A stretch of DNA of 64,000 nucleotides from Piromyces finnis (lineage: Eukaryota; Neocallimastigomycota; Neocallimastigomycetes; Neocallimastigales; Neocallimastigaceae), in contig MCFH01000001.1 in NCBI GenBank assembly GCA_002104945.1, positions 434,001 to 498,000 of the forward strand, in the 5' to 3' direction. Under the pieces are notes generated by a model. It worked only from the letters and a program-made list of their open reading frames with translations, searched no databases and had not been told where the DNA came from. Both the position numbers and the translations under genes were made by a program. Position 1 is the first letter of the stretch; every line of letters begins with the position of its first letter. Shown piece by piece: positions 43,424 to 53,388 of this stretch.

Positions 43424-44577
43424 TCCGTTATCACATTTGATGCGTTGACCGATATATTTGTGAATAATATAATGTTTTTAATAAATAATAAATACTATAT
43501 TATAATGATGAAACAATAAATTTAAAATAAAATAAAATATGTTTTATAATTAACAAATAAATCACTCAAAACTCGAAAATAAACTCTTAAATCTTTATTA
43601 TATTTTATAATTTATTTATTATCTGTTTATGGTCTTTTTATTCTCTATTTATTGTCCCCCTTTATAAAGAAGAATTTTATCTTCCTTTTATACATTTTCA
43701 TTTATTACATGTATTATTATTTTTAACTATTAAATGTTATTATTACTATTGTTATTATTTATTAAAATTAAAAGAATAAATTAAAATTATGTCTTAGTAT
43801 TATAAAATATTATAGAATATTACTTATTTGATTTTCTTATTACTTCAAAATGTTTAAATTTAGAAAAATTATTATAAATTATCATTGACTATCATTAAAT
43901 GTATAATACCTTGAATAAAATAATTAAAATTTAAAATTAAAATAATATTAAAATAAAATTAAAATGAAATTAAAATATTAAAAGTATCAATTATTATAAA
44001 CACTCATTTTATACAGAAACATAAAAGAGTTCTGTATTTTATCTTTGGAATTGTTATTATTGTTCTATTTCCAGGTTTTAAGTTTATCATTTTAGTAATA
44101 ATTACTCAATTAGTTATTTTTTTTAATTTATAAGTTTAAGAGTATTTCTAAAGAACACTTGGATAAACACTAGAATTAATAATTTGATGTATATCATTTT
44201 ACTTTTAGTTTATTTATTCATTTTTATTTATTTATTATTATTTTATTATTTTAGTACATTATTGGATTAAGTCGTTTTATTTTATTTAATAATTTATTTT
44301 ATTTAATAATTTATTTTATTTAATAATTTATTTTATTTAATAATTTATTTTATTTAATAATTTATTTTATTATTATCACTATTAGGTCGTTTTTACTCAG
44401 AATTTATTATATAATAAAGATAATATTATTTATTTAAAGAAAGGGTTATATTTTCATAAAATTATTATTCATTCATCTTTAAGGGTTATTATTGTTTATT
44501 TTTATTATAAGTTACTATGGGTTAAGTCGTGTTTATTCAGCTAGTTTTTATCATGTTTTTATGTGAGTAGCATATCA
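43424..44577. other. AT-rich spacer with an 18-bp-class minisatellite
   Basis: No gene or RNA is visible. About 44270-44372 is a tandem array of about six units of TTTTATTTAATAATTTA. The first ten bases (TCCGTTATCA) match the terminus of the G LTRs, perhaps by chance. Confidence 0.6.
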
Positions 44578-44581
44578 TATT

Positions 44582-45205
44582 TGATAAATAATAATTATAA
44601 ATATATTATAAATTTGATATTTGTAGAACGTTTTATTATAAAAATAATTATTAAATAATTTTATATAGTTTAGCATAAAAATATAATTTACATAAAATCA
44701 AATATTTTATAAATTTATATATTTGATTGGGTTAAATTATAAAAATAATTTTTAATATAAAGAATAATAATAATTTTTAGTAGAAAATAGGAAGACTTAA
44801 CATATTAATAAGAAGTTGAATTTTTAATAATAGTTAATATAGTTAGTTAAATAATACATAATAATAATTAAAAGACAAAAATAAGTTTTTATATAATAAA
44901 AATTATTGTTAAAAAAAAGAGTATAAAAACAATAAATAAAAGAAAATATAAAAACGAAATTAAACTTGTCTAGTTTGTAATTATTGTGTTAATAATAAAT
45001 AATATTTTATAGAATAAATCTGGTGTTATTATTCTATATAAATATTATTAAATAATAAAACTATAAATATTATAAAATAAATTAAAATAAATAATAAAAC
45101 AAGTAGATATTGTTAAAGCTCGTACAATAGCTGTCGAGATAAAACAATATAAGGTAACGAATAAGTAGTTTAAAAAGTTGTAGAATAACTACCATTCCGT
45201 TATCA
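44582..45205 (+). repeat. Solo LTR G3
   Basis: This 624-bp unit has TGATAAAT...CCGTTATCA ends and is flanked by TATT (44578-44581 and 45206-45209). It matches G2 directly and G1 inverted. Its right-hand TATT is also the left target copy of element F, so G and F inserted at the same four bases. Confidence 0.75.
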
Positions 45206-45209
45206 TATT

Positions 45210-45915
45210 TGTTACGGTTCGAGGAATTTACTTTTATTTATAAAATATTAATAAATTTATTAATACTCAAAAATAATATTAAAATGAAATAAGAAAAATT
45301 GTTTTATTAATAAAATTGTTTTATTAAGATATTAATATAAAATTATAAAATAAAATAAAAATAAAAATAAAAATATCTGTATATTCTCTAATTCTTATAA
45401 TATACACCTTTTTATACTTTTTGTAAAAAATTAAGTAGTGTTAATTAAAAGAATTAGTCTTTAATTATTTACATTAATTTTAGTATTTAAATTACTTTTA
45501 AATGAATAATAAAATTACATTACTATTATAATAAATATTTATACATATTATTAAATTGATTAACATACATTAAAAGTTTACTTTAAATATATTTAACTAA
45601 AGAATTTTACTATTTTACAGAAATATTATTCATAATTTTAATTAATAAAAATTCATTAACTTGATAAATTAAACTAAAAGTTCAATAAACTATAATTTTC
45701 AATATATTATTATTACTAAATTAATTTTTAAGTTTAATAAAATAAAATTTAAGTTCAATAAAAATAATTATTAATAATTTTAAATATAATTTAAGTGTAT
45801 ACATTAATTTACAAATAAGAATATTGTAAAGTTTTCATATATTTAGGAACAATAATGGATTAGGTCATAATCATTAATTATGACAAGAATAACATTATTT
45901 GTTGGTTCCTTAACA
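45210..45915 (-). repeat. 3' LTR of element F
   Basis: This 706-bp LTR matches 52402-53107. A G-rich tract (GTGGGGGCACT in element sense, about 45916-45926) adjoins it as the plus-strand primer. Confidence 0.94.
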
Positions 45916-45938
45916 AGTGCCCCCACGAAGACTCTTGC

Positions 45939-48900
45939 TTACGCAAAAGCAGAGTTAAACTTTACAATGTTCTTAAGATGAACATTTCGGTTCATCTGAA
46001 TTCCAGTGGATATATCAGCTAAAGTAACCGTATTGAATTGTTTCTTGACAACTTTGAGTGGTCCAACGAAATAAGGCTCTAACTTCGTTCGATTAAAATT
46101 TCTAACTAATACTAGATCACCGATATGGATATTTTTGCCCTTAGTCATACTTTGTTTTTCTTCCCTTCTAGTAGCCCAGTATTTATTCGCATTTTTAATA
46201 TTTTCACAAGCTTCCAACGTCCACCTGTAATGATTAATAAACTTCTCAAGTAAGATTTCATCCGAAGACTGATTAATACCCTTAGTAGGTCTGGCGGCAA
46301 TATCAAAGGGTTGCTGATCTTCTCTTCCATAAACCAATTCAAAGCTAGAATGGTTTGTGACAGTATTTTTAGTAGTTCTGAGCGCCCAAAGAGCAGAAGG
46401 CAAAACTTCATCCCAATCCTTGTTTTCTGTTCCAAGCAGTCTTAGAAGCTTTCCAATTTCTCTGTTTCTATTTTCAGTCAAACCATTACTTTCAGGATGA
46501 TAAGTTGAGACAAACTTGACATAGACATCATATAAGTCCAGGAAAACTTTGGTCATATCTGAGGTAAATTGGACACCGTTATCGGTTGTAATGACTTGTG
46601 GTACTCCATGCCGAGAGAAAACATTGATTAAAAATTTTATGACATCCTTTGAAGTGATATTTTCGGTGGGTTCTGCTTCGACCCATTTTGTGAAATGATC
46701 CACTGCAACTATAATATATTGGTTATTGTTACGAGTTTTTACCAATGGACCAATGATATCTAAACCCAGATGAGTGAAAGGAGCTTCAACCTCAGTTGGA
46801 AGATTTTCCGTAGGTTCTGGATATGGTTGAGGGCGATTAAGTTGGCATTTTTCACATTTGGCTACAACTCTTCGAATATCATTAACCATGTCGTTCCAAT
46901 AATAGCTTTTTCTCAGACGTTGATAAGTTTTATAATATCCTTCATGTCCAATGTTATGAGCTTCCAAAATCAATTTCAGCTTTTCATTGGTTTCCGTGAT
47001 CAGTTTTCGATAATTCCTTCCATCAATAAAGTAATCCACCCCATCTATTTTGGTGAACTTTTCTTCAACAAATTCTTTAATTACCTTAGATAGCATGGTT
47101 TCTTCTATACCTTTATTAATTTTAGTAGCTAACACTTCCTTATCTTTGTCATTTCTCATTCGAGACAGTGCATCTGCTACAACATTCTTTTTACCTTGTT
47201 CATAACGAATATCAACTCCTAGCATACTAGCTGTTAAACACCATCTTGTTTGTCTTGCATTGTTTGGCTCCTTATTTTTAAATAATCCAATTAATGGTTT
47301 ATGATCAGTATAGACGATAGTCTTGAATGGACTTCCCATTATATAAGGCTTTAATTTAGTAATGCAGTAAAATAAGGCAGTCCCTTCCAAGTCAGTAATT
47401 CCATAATTTTTTTCTGCTTTCGTCAGACTTCGGCTAATATAATGAATTGGATGTTCAATATCTGTGCCTTCCTTTTGTAATAATACTCCTCCGATTCCTT
47501 CATACGATGCATCTGTTCGGATTATAAATTCTTTCTCAAAATCAGGGAATTTCAGAATAGGCGCATTAATTAACTTTTCTTTCAATATAATAAAACTCTC
47601 TTGTTGTTCATTACACCATTTGAAAGGAACACCTTTTCTAAGCAGCTTACACAAGGGAGCAGTAAGTTTAGCATAATTAGGAATAAAATCTCTATAATAT
47701 CCAATTGAACCTAGGAATGATCTTAATTCATGGATATTCGAAGGAGGTTTCCAATTTTTTATAGCTTGGATTTTGTTATCTAATGGTTTAAGACCTTCTG
47801 TAGTTAAACGATGGCCTAACACGTCAACTTCAGTTTGCATAAAATGACATTTTTCAATATTGATTTTTAGTTTGTTTTCCCGGAAAATTGCTAAAACTTG
47901 ATTTATATGTTCAATATGTTCTTCAATACTCTTTGAATAGATCAGAATATCATCAATGAAGTTATAAACACACTTTCCAATTAACGGAAACAGAATCCGA
48001 TTCATCTCCCTCTGAAATGTAGCGGGTGCTCCAGTGAGACCAAAAGGCATAACCTTGAATTGGTAATTTCCAAACTTAGTTGTAAAACTTGTCAATTCAA
48101 CGCTTTCTTCATCCATAAGGATTTGATGATAGCCGGAATATAAGTCCATAGTAGTGAATATAGTTGCACCATGTAAACTATCAAATATCTCATCTATAAA
48201 AGGAATTGAATAGGCATCCTTTTCAGACAAATCATTAACTCTTCGATAGTCCACGCACATTCTCCATTTCCCATTATGCTTCGGGACCAAAACCACCGGA
48301 GAAGACCATTCCGAGTACGATGGCTCAATTAGCTTTTTATTAATCAATTTAGACAATTCTTCCTTAAGTATATCAGATTTGAACTTGGCTAACCTATATG
48401 ATCTTTGTTTAATTGGCTTTGCTCCTGGCTTTAAATTAATCTTATGGGGAGTTAAATTCGAAGGTGTTAGTTCTTCAGAAGAAGTAGCAATAATTTCAAT
48501 ATTCTCTTCCAATATCCGAACAATTTGTTCTCGATACTTTTCATTAAGAGTCTCAGTAAAATTTTTATTGTGAATATATTCTGAAGGTGGTAAACCTTCA
48601 ATATTTTTCAAATCACTTTTAAAATCTTCATCACCGACTCTACGTATCATACACATAATCTTTTCTTCATCATCATATTTGTTATTAATTGGAGCAATAT
48701 CTTCAATAAATCCATTTGAATTAAATCTGCAAAGACTATAGCGAAGTGGGTGGATAAATAAGTTGTTATCCATTTGGGTTTTCAAATTAATTAACATATC
48801 ATAAAAGGGGTCTTCTTTATCCACCACTCTAAAATCAGCAGTGATTGTAAGATCATTTATCTGGACCGGTACTCTAATAATTATGCCTTCCGAATAGTCA

Positions 48901-49925
48901 TCATTTTTAGTAGCTAAACGTATTCTTCCACAACTCAATCCAATAGATTCATATTGATGGGGAAGTTTATCTAAATATTTTTTTGTTATAATACTTAAGT
49001 TGCTACAGGAATCAACTAATAATTTACCTGGTACCCCATCAACCGTTGCATCTACCATAGCGATATCTTCTTCTGATACTTCTTTACTTTTGCTTACATA
49101 CGAATGATCTACATTATTTACTAATACCGAAGTAGCATTAAAATTCTCCAGAGCTCCCACAATTTTTGTGTTGTTCTTTTCCAGTTTAAGACCTTGTGAC
49201 ACTTGCGTTCGTAACTTTGGAGCCGAGTTAAGTAATTGACCAAAAGTAATATTGCATTTTGTTTCGTTAAGATCTTTAACTACATTATATTCTTCCGTAT
49301 CTGCTATCATTTGAATATTTCTAGCAGTTTTCTTAACTTTCGATTCTGCAGGTTTTTCTTTCTTTTGCTCTTTCATTAATTTATTTTGAGTTGAATTAGA
49401 AGTAGATTTGGTTGATTCACTTGTGTTATCTTTCTCTACCACCTTAGCACCTTTCTTATCTGTAATTGCAGATAACATTTCTTCTTCATCATAGTCGATA
49501 ATAATAGGATCTTCCTTAGAACTTGCCAATTCATTCTTTTCTTCTTCCTTTTGTTCACTACTACTAGCACGCTCTTTATCCCGAAGTTTTCTTTCTTTTA
49601 GTTTTTGTTCTCTGATATTCGGTTGAGCAATAATAGAAGGATGCAGTTGCTTAGGAGAAACATCTATTGGTATATTTTCTAATTCTTGTGCTTTACGTTT
49701 CCTAAGAGCAGGTGTAAGAATAGGTCTAGGATCATTTTTCAAGTTTTTGTGAAGTCGTTTTTCTTTATTATCATCTTGTTCTTTGCTTATTTTATCCAAC
49801 TTCCTTTTATTAGCACATACAAAGAACTGTTCATTAATATCAGTATCTTCAAAGTCACTTTCGATTCCTTCATCATATTCTTCTTTCGACCAATCACTCT
49901 GGCTTGTTGTTTCTTCACTTGGCAT
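45939..49925 (-). CDS. Element F Pol polyprotein
   Basis: A 1328-residue frame is in the -1 phase relative to gag. About 280 charged low-complexity residues precede a protease with the motif LLVDSCSNLSII (DSC, near 303). RT follows with FIDD (YNFIDDILIYS, near 658) and FGLTGAPATFQ. RNase H (RTDASYEGIGG, near 800), an HHCC site (HNIGHEG, CEKCQ), and integrase D,D,E (GLDIIGPLV, VITTDNGVQF, YHPESNGLTENRN) come next. It ends in a GPY module (LEPYFVGPLKVV) with no chromodomain. It may be made only as a Gag-Pol fusion; the ATG is 54 nt past the gag stop. Confidence 0.95.
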   Translation of the reverse strand: MPSEETTSQSDWSKEEYDEGIESDFEDTDINEQFFVCANKRKLDKISKEQDDNKEKRLHKNLKNDPRPILTPALRKRKAQELENIPIDVSPKQLHPSIIAQPNIREQKLKERKLRDKERASSSEQKEEEKNELASSKEDPIIIDYDEEEMLSAITDKKGAKVVEKDNTSESTKSTSNSTQNKLMKEQKKEKPAESKVKKTARNIQMIADTEEYNVVKDLNETKCNITFGQLLNSAPKLRTQVSQGLKLEKNNTKIVGALENFNATSVLVNNVDHSYVSKSKEVSEEDIAMVDATVDGVPGKLLVDSCSNLSIITKKYLDKLPHQYESIGLSCGRIRLATKNDDYSEGIIIRVPVQINDLTITADFRVVDKEDPFYDMLINLKTQMDNNLFIHPLRYSLCRFNSNGFIEDIAPINNKYDDEEKIMCMIRRVGDEDFKSDLKNIEGLPPSEYIHNKNFTETLNEKYREQIVRILEENIEIIATSSEELTPSNLTPHKINLKPGAKPIKQRSYRLAKFKSDILKEELSKLINKKLIEPSYSEWSSPVVLVPKHNGKWRMCVDYRRVNDLSEKDAYSIPFIDEIFDSLHGATIFTTMDLYSGYHQILMDEESVELTSFTTKFGNYQFKVMPFGLTGAPATFQREMNRILFPLIGKCVYNFIDDILIYSKSIEEHIEHINQVLAIFRENKLKINIEKCHFMQTEVDVLGHRLTTEGLKPLDNKIQAIKNWKPPSNIHELRSFLGSIGYYRDFIPNYAKLTAPLCKLLRKGVPFKWCNEQQESFIILKEKLINAPILKFPDFEKEFIIRTDASYEGIGGVLLQKEGTDIEHPIHYISRSLTKAEKNYGITDLEGTALFYCITKLKPYIMGSPFKTIVYTDHKPLIGLFKNKEPNNARQTRWCLTASMLGVDIRYEQGKKNVVADALSRMRNDKDKEVLATKINKGIEETMLSKVIKEFVEEKFTKIDGVDYFIDGRNYRKLITETNEKLKLILEAHNIGHEGYYKTYQRLRKSYYWNDMVNDIRRVVAKCEKCQLNRPQPYPEPTENLPTEVEAPFTHLGLDIIGPLVKTRNNNQYIIVAVDHFTKWVEAEPTENITSKDVIKFLINVFSRHGVPQVITTDNGVQFTSDMTKVFLDLYDVYVKFVSTYHPESNGLTENRNREIGKLLRLLGTENKDWDEVLPSALWALRTTKNTVTNHSSFELVYGREDQQPFDIAARPTKGINQSSDEILLEKFINHYRWTLEACENIKNANKYWATRREEKQSMTKGKNIHIGDLVLVRNFNRTKLEPYFVGPLKVVKKQFNTVTLADISTGIQMNRNVHLKNIVKFNSAFA

Positions 49926-49960
49926 TGACTGATACTGAGCTGAAGCTATTTTATTGACGA

Positions 49961-49994
49961 TGGGAGTGCTTCTTCTCCCACTTAATGATTTAAA
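49961..49994 (-). promoter_or_regulatory. Predicted -1 ribosomal frameshift signal of element F
   Basis: In gag frame the sequence is T TTA AAT (plus strand 49988-49994). The gag stop is at 49982-49984. A 7-nt spacer leads to a 6-bp hairpin TGGGAG/CTCCCA with an 8-nt loop (49961-49980). The -1 frame is open from two codons before the heptamer into pol and closed further upstream (TGA, TAA), so the shift must occur here. Confidence 0.87.
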
Positions 49995-50863
49995 TGATTA
50001 TCATAATAACGCTTCTTGTTTCCTTCAATAATGGCTTGAAGTTTTGGGCAATTTTGTTGATAATGACCAGGTTCACTACAGAAGAAGCAAGCTTTAATAG
50101 TTAAATTCTTCATTTTCTTGACTAGGTTATTCATTTCATCATCTTTATTAGGCTTTTTGGCTTCAGTAAAAGAAACTTTTCTCTTGTATGGTTGAAAATT
50201 ATTATAACTTTTGGTTATTGCAGTAGTCGTTGGTAGATTACCATCATTATCTATTCTAGTAGATAACCTATCTACCTTCTCAGCTATCTTAAAGGCCTTT
50301 TCTAGAGTGATATCATCTTTTAAAGATACTTTTCTCCATGCTTCTTTATTATTTTGTAAAGAATCTGCATAATCTAACACACTAATCTGCTTCTTCTTTT
50401 TCTTATCCAACTTTAAATATAAAGATCTATATCTTCTATTGAAATCTTTAACTGATTCATTTCTTCTTATACGTAGTCTTCTTAGTTCCCGTAATAACAT
50501 ACTTTGATCTTCTTTTAACCCATAAAATGTTTCAAGGGCATTGATAATTTTCCCAAGTGAGGGATAATCTTCTTCATTAGATTCATTTTTCTGATTCTCT
50601 TCTTCATTTTCACTTTCATATTCATCTTCACTATCACTGTCTTTATCTTCCAACTCTTGGATTACCTTTCTTGGTTCACCCTTAGAAGTAAGCACACATG
50701 CCATGTAAATTTTCTTGGCACTAGTGATATCTTGAAGTTCAATCCATAAACTTATTTCAGAAGCCCAGGATCTTATGTCCAAATTATCTTTGGAAAGTTT
50801 TTCTATATCCTTGAGTTCCTTCTTCAACTCCTTGAAATCTATCCTTGTAGTAGAATTGCTCAT
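49982..50863 (-). CDS. Element F Gag
   Basis: A Gag of about 293 residues with an acidic middle (DSDSEDEYESENEEEN) and a C-terminal CCHC knuckle (CFFCSEPGHYQQNC). I chose the ATG at 50863 (MSNSTTRID). An in-frame ATG at 50923 would add 20 residues of poor quality. The frame ends at the frameshift signal. Confidence 0.9.
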   Translation of the reverse strand: MSNSTTRIDFKELKKELKDIEKLSKDNLDIRSWASEISLWIELQDITSAKKIYMACVLTSKGEPRKVIQELEDKDSDSEDEYESENEEENQKNESNEEDYPSLGKIINALETFYGLKEDQSMLLRELRRLRIRRNESVKDFNRRYRSLYLKLDKKKKKQISVLDYADSLQNNKEAWRKVSLKDDITLEKAFKIAEKVDRLSTRIDNDGNLPTTTAITKSYNNFQPYKRKVSFTEAKKPNKDDEMNNLVKKMKNLTIKACFFCSEPGHYQQNCPKLQAIIEGNKKRYYDNHLNH

Positions 50864-52401
50864 TTTCTTGTATTTTCCTTGACCGAATTTATTGCAGTAC
50901 AAGATGACACAGTATAGACTCAAAAATACCTTTGATAGTCTAAAAAAAAATTATAAGTTCGAAATTCCTTTATCGACCACTTATTAGTTGTAACCAAGCT
51001 CGAAATTCCTTTATCGACCACTTGACAGAATGAGATACAAATAATCTAGCACAGCACGTACTACCAATTATTTATTTAAATTTTTAGTATCACTCCTTAC
51101 TATCTTAGTTCAGTCAGAAAAGATGAAATTATTACTTTTGTTTTCTGTTTTTCTTATAGTTAATTATTATTTGTTTTCAATTTACTAGCAAGAATTTTAA
51201 TTTAATATTGTTATTACTGATTCAAGTTACCGACCAAATTATATATAATAGACTATTAACTAAGAGTCTTTCGTCCAATGGTAAATGTTGCCGTCACCTT
51301 ATTCACACGATCTAAGTTCCGTCACGTGCTTCAGGATCTTTCTACCACCCCTAGTATACCTCTGTTGATTAGTTAATAAGGCTTGTCTATGCTGATATAA
51401 CTTGTTTAACTTAAAACAGTAAGAAAAGAATATTTCAATTAGCAATATTAAATTACTCGAAGAGAATCAACAAAAAGAATAGATATATATATCTATATTT
51501 TTTTTTTTTTTTTTTTTTAATTAATTATTTTTTAAAAACTTATTTCTTTTTATAAAAATATAAGCCAACCTATATAATGTTAAACCATCAAGTATTATAG
51601 GTTGTGTAATTCTAAGTGAAAATCCCTCGTAGCTCTTTGATGATAAGCCACAAATATACCCGATGGTTAATATTAAATATAATTTAATAAAAGGAAGTAA
51701 CGTAATTAATTTCTTTATTATCACTAACTTAATTAGCGGAAAGAAAATAATTGATTATCTTCCCCAATTATCAGGTATAATTGAACACCAAAGTATTACG
51801 TACAGCAGTTTAACTTGCCACGCTAAGGGTCACTTTCGAATTATTTATTTATATTTTAAAAAGAATAATTTTTAAAAATCGTTCAATTAAAAAAAAAATA
51901 TTTTTTTTTTTTTTTTTAAAAAAAATTATAAATACTAAAATAATATTTAATTTATTAAAAATTTGAATTACAATAATAAGTATAGTAGAACAGCATTTCA
52001 CAGCAATTTTCCAATACTTATTTAGGGTGTTTAAGTAGTTCACAATTGCCCAGCTTACCGTATTACCAGTGTCATGTAGCAATTATGCGAGGCACTTCTA
52101 TTTCTCTAGCAAAATAGAAAGGTTCAGCGCTTTCCAGTATCCTACTGTGAAAGATAAACTAGACCTAAAAACTTAACCACTAATTCCTAAATAAGTACTG
52201 CTTCTAAAGCGTACTAATTCAGTTCTACTAAAATATTATACCTTAAAGCTTCAACAGTAATATAAATATTACCTATAACTTTGAAGGGTAATAAATTTTT
52301 AAGAAATTTATATAATATTTTAGTAATATTTTAATATTACTTTATCCTATGTATTAATAATTTTTATTAATATTATTCCCCGATATCTCCACCAATTTTT
52401 A
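50864..52401 (-). other. Element F 5' leader: conserved RNA domains and primer-binding site
   Basis: Domain 2 (about 51230-51410) matches E, with two compensatory pairs: A51327-U51307 and A51299-U51263, where E has G-C. The closing helix is ATAGAC/GTCTAT (51385-51390, 51248-51253). Domain 1 (about 51560-51830) matches D and E. At 52379-52394 (minus sense TGGTGGAGATATCGGG), 7 nt from the LTR, is a TGG-type primer site. The repeated phrase GAAATTCCTTTATCGACCAC occurs twice, at about 50961 and 51002 (plus strand). T runs at 51501-51518 and 51901-51917. Confidence 0.75.
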
Positions 52402-53107
52402 TGTTACGGTTCGAGGAATTTACTTTTATTTATAAAATATTAATAAATTTATTAATACTCAAAAATAATATTAAAATGAAATAAGAAAAATTGTTTTATT
52501 AATAAAATTGTTTTATTAAGATATTAATATAAAATTATAAAATAAAATAAAAATAAAAATAAAAATATCTGTATATTCTCTAATTCTTATAATATACACC
52601 TTTTTATACTTTTTGTAAAAAATTAAGTAGTGTTAATTAAAAGAATTAGTCTTTAATTATTTACATTAATTTTAGTATTTAAATTACTTTTAAATGAATA
52701 ATAAAATTACATTACTATTATAATAAATATTTATACATATTATTAAATTGATTAACATACATTAAAAGTTTACTTTAAATATATTTAACTAAAGAATTTT
52801 ACTATTTTACAGAAATATTATTCATAATTTTAATTAATAAAAATTCATTAACTTGATAAATTAAACTAAAAGTTCAATAAACTATAATTTTCAATATATT
52901 ATTATTACTAAATTAATTTTTAAGTTTAATAAAATAAAATTTAAGTTCAATAAAAATAATTATTAATAATTTTAAATATAATTTAAGTGTATACATTAAT
53001 TTACAAATAAGAATATTGTAAAGTTTTCATATATTTAGGAACAATAATGGATTAGGTCATAATCATTAATTATGACAAGAATAACATTATTTGTTGGTTC
53101 CTTAACA
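52402..53107 (-). repeat. 5' LTR of element F
   Basis: This 706-bp LTR matches 45210-45915 and ends 16 bp before tRNA-Arg. Confidence 0.95.
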
Positions 53108-53123
53108 TATTAAAAATTATTAA

Positions 53124-53197
53124 GCTCGCGTAGCCTAATTGGATAGGGCGTCAGACTTCTAATCTGAAGATTGCGGGTTCGAGTCCCGCCGTGAGTG
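53124..53197 (+). tRNA. tRNA-Arg (anticodon TCT)
   Basis: A complete 74-nt cloverleaf. The acceptor stem is GCTCGCG/CGTGAGT with two G-U pairs. The D arm holds GG in its loop. The anticodon stem is TCAGA/TCTGA with loop CTTCTAA, giving anticodon TCT (codon AGA). The T arm is GCGGG-TTCGAGT-CCCGC and the discriminator is G. There is no intron. A short T run (about 53206) follows as a Pol III terminator. It sits on the boundary between the transposon island and the host genes. Confidence 0.97.
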
Positions 53198-53388
53198 TTA
53201 AAATTTTAAAAATAAAGATTATAAAATAATATTTTGTTATAATTTTAATGTAGAAAAATAAAGTAATTCAATATTAATATATATAAGAAATAATAAAAAA
53301 AATAAAATAATAATAAATAAGAAAATATATTATTTGGATAAAAAAAAAATAATTATTAAAATTATATTTTATATAAAAGTTTTTAAAA

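Larger units (their letters stand above)
45210..53107 (-). mobile_element. Element F: complete Ty3/Gypsy retrotransposon next to a tRNA gene
   Basis: Two 706-bp LTRs (45210-45915 and 52402-53107) with TGTTA...TAACA ends are flanked by TATT (45206-45209 and 53108-53111). Gag and pol are separate intact minus-strand frames linked by a predicted -1 frameshift. The 5' LTR edge is 16 bp from the start of tRNA-Arg(TCT) on the opposite strand. The arrangement recalls yeast Ty3, which integrates next to Pol III transcription starts. The LTRs look identical, so this is a recent and possibly active copy. Confidence 0.95.

Noticed and set aside
43424-43433. TCCGTTATCA after SINE copy 2 as a remnant of a G LTR
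   Set aside because: Only ten bases match and the sequence on either side does not continue the LTR, so chance cannot be excluded.
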